A stretch of 64,000 bases of DNA from Thunnus maccoyii. Taxonomy: Eukaryota > Chordata > Actinopteri > Scombriformes > Scombridae. Of this stretch, positions 60,329 through 64,000 are shown one piece after another (position 1 is the stretch's first letter; every line of letters starts with the position of its first letter). Under the pieces are notes generated by a model that was not told the DNA's origin, ran no database searches, and was given only the letters and a program-made list of their open reading frames with translations. Location of the stretch: the NCBI RefSeq assembly GCF_910596095.1, contig NC_056535.1:19918505-19982504 (forward strand). The letters are read 5' to 3'. The position numbers were made by a program, and so were the translations under genes.

Positions 60329-62299
60329 CTGAGAAAGAACAGATGGAGGGTTAAAAGGGAGGTTTCAGATTTTAAGAATCCTGTCTTACTGATCACTAAC
60401 TAAGATTAAGAGCTTAGAAGTTTTCGATTGAGGGCTGTAATTTTTGAAACTATGACAGCAGCCATTTTTAATCACTATTGGTTCTAAAGTACCATATGAG
60501 AAGCATTTCTCTGAGGAGCTACAGAAGTTTTGTTCTATGGATTGTAGTTAGAACAAAAAAGGTATCTGGGAAAATGCTGACTTGATTTTACAAGCACAAG
60601 CTGCATGGCCGATGTGGTTATCTTTGTCAACAACTACATCAAAACTTCCGTCTTTAGTGATGAACAGAGGCAGACACGTCATCCCATGACAGCGTGGTTA
60701 TGTGAACATAAATGAGGACAGGCTTCCTACACGTTTTCCATTTCTATTCCATACTTTTCCAGACTTCTCGGTACATTTTTCAGACCATATTTGACATCTG
60801 AGTACAAATAGCTAGATGTTTATTATGTAAATAAAACGTTGGCGGGTTCATTACTTGTGGTTGGTCATGGTCTCATGTTGGGTTAGACCAAAAAACGTTA
60901 TGACAGAGGACGCTATGACAAGACAACAGTGCCTTTGCATATGGCTTGCAATTGCTGCCTCCCTCATGTTGGAGATGTCAAATGATTTTACACAGTTTGC
61001 ATCCAGCTTACTTTTCTCAGTTGGAATCATGAGCCAACCAGGCTTTATATTTGGGATTGTCAAACCAGCCCTCGGAAAGCTTGCATTTATGCATTGTGGC
61101 TGTTGAATCCACACTCCTAGAAAGTTGGCCAACACTCCACGGTCAAACATGTCTGACCAAAGAGGAAGTAAACTAACCAGTGCTACCTATACTGATATTA
61201 TTTTACCTTAACATATTGAATAAATAATATTATATTATTGTTACCCCCATATTTTTTAGTCTCTTTTATGAATAAGAACCAAAAATTAGTTGAAAAAAGT
61301 TTAATAATTTGTTTTTCACAGTGTCTGTGCAGCCTTGTGTCCATAGAAATGACAATGGACGTAGCCACAAAGGTACGGTTTCCTTACGCAGAAAAGACAG
61401 TCTGTTTACTTTCCTGATAAATACATCACTGTATAACTCACTGGTTATACAGTGGTTATTTGTGATACTATGTATATTTGCAAATCAAAGATATTGCTGG
61501 ATTTTCTTTCAAACTAATTTGGTCACAGATGTCCAGATTTGGTACAGTTATAAGGCACTTGGGGCTCTGCTCTAGGAGTGTGCGTTCGGTCGCACGCCAT
61601 ACTTTTTGCTTTGCATTTAACGACATCAAGCTCGCTCTGGCCCGCGCTCTCTCACACAGTGGTAAATATTTTTTGGCTGTGCTGGCTGCTTGCTCCAAAC
61701 ACCATGAAAAACACTCTGCTTGTATGATCAATTTCTTTTTAGAAATTCTGAATTTTATATTTTAGAAAACAGAACAGGGGCAGTAGTCACAAATATTTTT
61801 CTTCTCTTTTTTCCATACTTTTCCAGACCTGGAAATTACTCAAATCAAATTCCATATTTTTCCATACTGCACAGGAACCTGTGAGGACGTCTCACAGCAA
61901 CAGTAAAATGTTATACTATCAAAGACTATAATAGCAAAATATGTACAGTTAAGTATACATATTAATGGCATATTTTGTTTTTTATATCCATCTGATCTCA
62001 AACGGATCTGTTGTTTCTTTAAATTTTTCCCCAAATTTGAATACACAGTGGATTTGGGTGTCTAATTGTTAAATGTCACCACTTTGGGAATATACTCTGT
62101 ATCTTAGTAAATTTTCACCTTTTTTCTTTTAAATCATAGCAAACACACATGCAAATACATAACTATTGCAAAGACAGTGAGCTATATGTTTTTAAGGTAT
62201 TACTGAATTTGGAAATACTTGCTTTTTATTGTAACTGATTGAAAATTGCACTGATTGGTGAGGATGATGATCTTGATTATTGTAACTAGACTTGCAGAA
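60329..62299 (-). other. part of hmga2 intron 3
   Basis: No exon on either strand. Short stretches with TTCCATACTTTTCCAGAC occur at about 60751 and again at about 61811, pieces of another dispersed repeat. Otherwise nothing recognised. Confidence 0.5.
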
Positions 62300-62843
62300 C
62301 AGTGGTGGAAGAAATATTCTGATACTTTATTTCAGTACAAAGATGTATAAATAATTAACTACAAGTAAAAGTCCTGCTTTGAAAATTTTTCTTAAGTGAA
62401 AGCATATAAGTATTATCAACAAAGTGTACTTTGGTATCATAAGTAAAATACTCTGTTCAAATACTGCAAAATCCCTCCTCTCAGAGTGTTACAATACTAT
62501 ATTTAATATATTTTTGGATTATTATCACTGATGCATAAATATGTAATCAACATTTTAATGTTGTAGCTGGTAGAGTTGGAGCTTATTTCAACTACTTAAT
62601 ATACTGTTCAGTGGTTAATCTATAATATATTATTAGATGATAAAATGTTTGTATATAAAATCCTAATCTGCAAGTAACTACAACTGTCAAACGTGTAAAT
62701 GTAGTTTAGTAAATGTAGTAAAAAGTACACTATTTCTTTCTGAATCATAGAGGAGAAAAAGTATAAAGTAGCATGAAATGAAAATACTCATGTAAAGTAA
62801 ATTCAGTATTTGAGTAAATGTACTCAGGTACTTTCCACCGCTG
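62300..62843. mobile_element. hAT-like non-autonomous DNA transposon, second copy
   Basis: Starts CAGTGGTGGAAGAAATATTC and ends GTACTTTCCACCGCTG, an inverted repeat matching the element at 1894-2386. The interior carries AGTAAAAGTCC and GTAAATGTACTCAGG motifs. TGCAG occurs on both sides but no clean 8-bp duplication can be read, so the borders may have decayed. Confidence 0.7.
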
Positions 62844-63537
62844 TGCAGCAGATCTTATGAAAGTCTTATGGTGACAATAATCAAAGTTTTTTTTTAATTC
62901 TCTGTAAGTCAATCTTTCATTCCTCAGAATAATAATAGCCACATCTGCACTGACCACTCCTTCTTTTAAACACTGACCCACAGGCTGAAGCATGAGACAT
63001 AAATACTGCACTGATTTAATAACAGCTTGTGTTTTCTCTGTTGTAAGCTGACATTTGCCCCCATGATGATTGCTGACTGTTACAGTGTCCTACCAAAGAC
63101 ATAAATCTTTGCATTTCAGGATGTATTTCTCGGAAAGCTCTCAGATGCACTGGTACATGTATTGCAAATGCACTGGAAAGTTCATGTTCAGTATGTAATA
63201 AACATGTAGACAAGTTCGACCATCAATTTTAAGGCAATTATGCATTTTGTTGTCTGTTACAGATCCCTAATTAGAGTTTTAGAGATCCAGGTCATTCCCA
63301 GGGGGAATACTTTACCATCAGGCAAAATAGGTTACTGCATGGGGCCACTGACAGCTTTACATTCATTATAATGCTCCGATATACAAACATATAAAACTAT
63401 GTTACAAATCTTACTCATAAATACCCTGAAATAACTTACAAAACTTCCTCAAAGTGCTTCTTACGACAACCACACTACGTGCTTAAACTCATATGGCTAA
63501 GGATGCAATTCAACACAATTTTAAACTGTAAATAGTA

Positions 63538-63561
63538 TATATAGATATATATATATATATA
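63538..63561. repeat. short TA-rich simple repeat
   Basis: TATATATAGATATATATATA-type sequence in hmga2 intron 3. Confidence 0.8.
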
Positions 63562-63898
63562 AATAGTTATCACAGTGAGCCTTTCTAATGAAAAAATGAG
63601 AGGTAAAGTAACACGTTAATTGTAAAACTCCCAAAGGTAATCTCCTTTATTGTTGCTCCTACTGAGACAACCAGCAGGACCAGAGTAACTAACGTTTTCC
63701 TGCCACATTGACTCACTTGTGATATGATGGGAGCAGCCCCTGACCCCCCCATCAATCTCCCAAGCGCTCATGCAAACAATAAAAATATAAGAATAGAAAA
63801 CTGCATTAAAAGAAACTGAGGAAAAGAGGAAGAGGCAACTAATGGCCTAAAGAAAACTGCTTTCAAGAGAGAGAGGATGAGAATGTGCAGAAACATAC

Positions 63899-64000
63899 CA
63901 GTGTGGAAGAAATATTCAGGTCCTTAAAGAAGCAAATTGACACATTTTAACTACCTTATGTACAGAGTAGTTTCATCTATAATGATGCATTATATTTTAT
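63899..64000. mobile_element. hAT-like element, left end cut by the window edge
   Basis: CAGTGTGGAAGAAATATTCA followed by GGTCCTTAAAGAAGC and TAATGATGCATTATATTTTA. It is the same family and orientation as 62300-62843, with one base missing in the terminal motif. The right end is outside the window. Confidence 0.55.

Overview
The window is vertebrate nuclear DNA, almost certainly from a ray-finned (teleost, probably percomorph) fish. The genes have small exons with GT-AG introns, poly(A) signals, long AT-rich introns and UTRs, a (GT)48 microsatellite and many short non-autonomous transposons of types I recognise from teleost genomes. There is no sign of bacterial, viral or organellar sequence. 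No tRNA, rRNA or CRISPR array was found.

Eight genes were reconstructed exon by exon, and seven are complete. From left to right: h6pd (+, 7570-10896, ER hexose-6-phosphate dehydrogenase/6-phosphogluconolactonase); an unnamed 160-residue four-pass membrane protein (-, 14478-13441); rbp7 (+, 14976-16162, cellular retinol-binding protein); cenps (+, 16612-20293, histone-fold kinetochore and Fanconi protein); tardbp (-, 25019-22287, TDP-43); gnb1 (-, 34250-29644, G-protein beta-1, with a 3' noncoding exon and several possible 5' noncoding exons reaching to about 39.5 kb); a calglandulin/CALML6-type EF-hand protein (+, 44293-47741); a C3orf18-type single-pass membrane protein (+, 49787-52420); and the last three coding exons of hmga2 (-, 60328-57948), whose first exons lie beyond the right edge. 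In every reconstructed gene the exon phases close exactly.

The order joins blocks that are separate in human: H6PD, RBP7, CENPS and TARDBP (1p36.2), GNB1 and CALML6 (1p36.33), C3orf18 (3p21) and HMGA2 (12q14). The convergent C3orf18-type/hmga2 pair mirrors the human SMIM29/HMGA1 pair, which suggests an ancient duplicated gene pair. cenps and tardbp are convergent. The membrane-protein gene and rbp7 are divergent across about 0.5 kb.

Intergenic and intronic DNA is dominated by transposon remnants: hAT-like elements with a CAGTGGTGG terminus, a second family recognised by AACTGGCAACTGAGTGTA-type ends (copies repeatedly interrupted by other elements), foldback elements, a tRNA-derived SINE, and inverted-repeat MITEs. 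Regulatory points of note are two 8-mer let-7 sites in the hmga2 3' UTR, a strong 5' splice site overlapping the tardbp stop codon, a mirror-symmetrical CCAAT/GC-box promoter upstream of tardbp, and a composite E-box/AP-1 site before h6pd. I saw no self-contained novel system. The best unknown is the small four-pass membrane protein.
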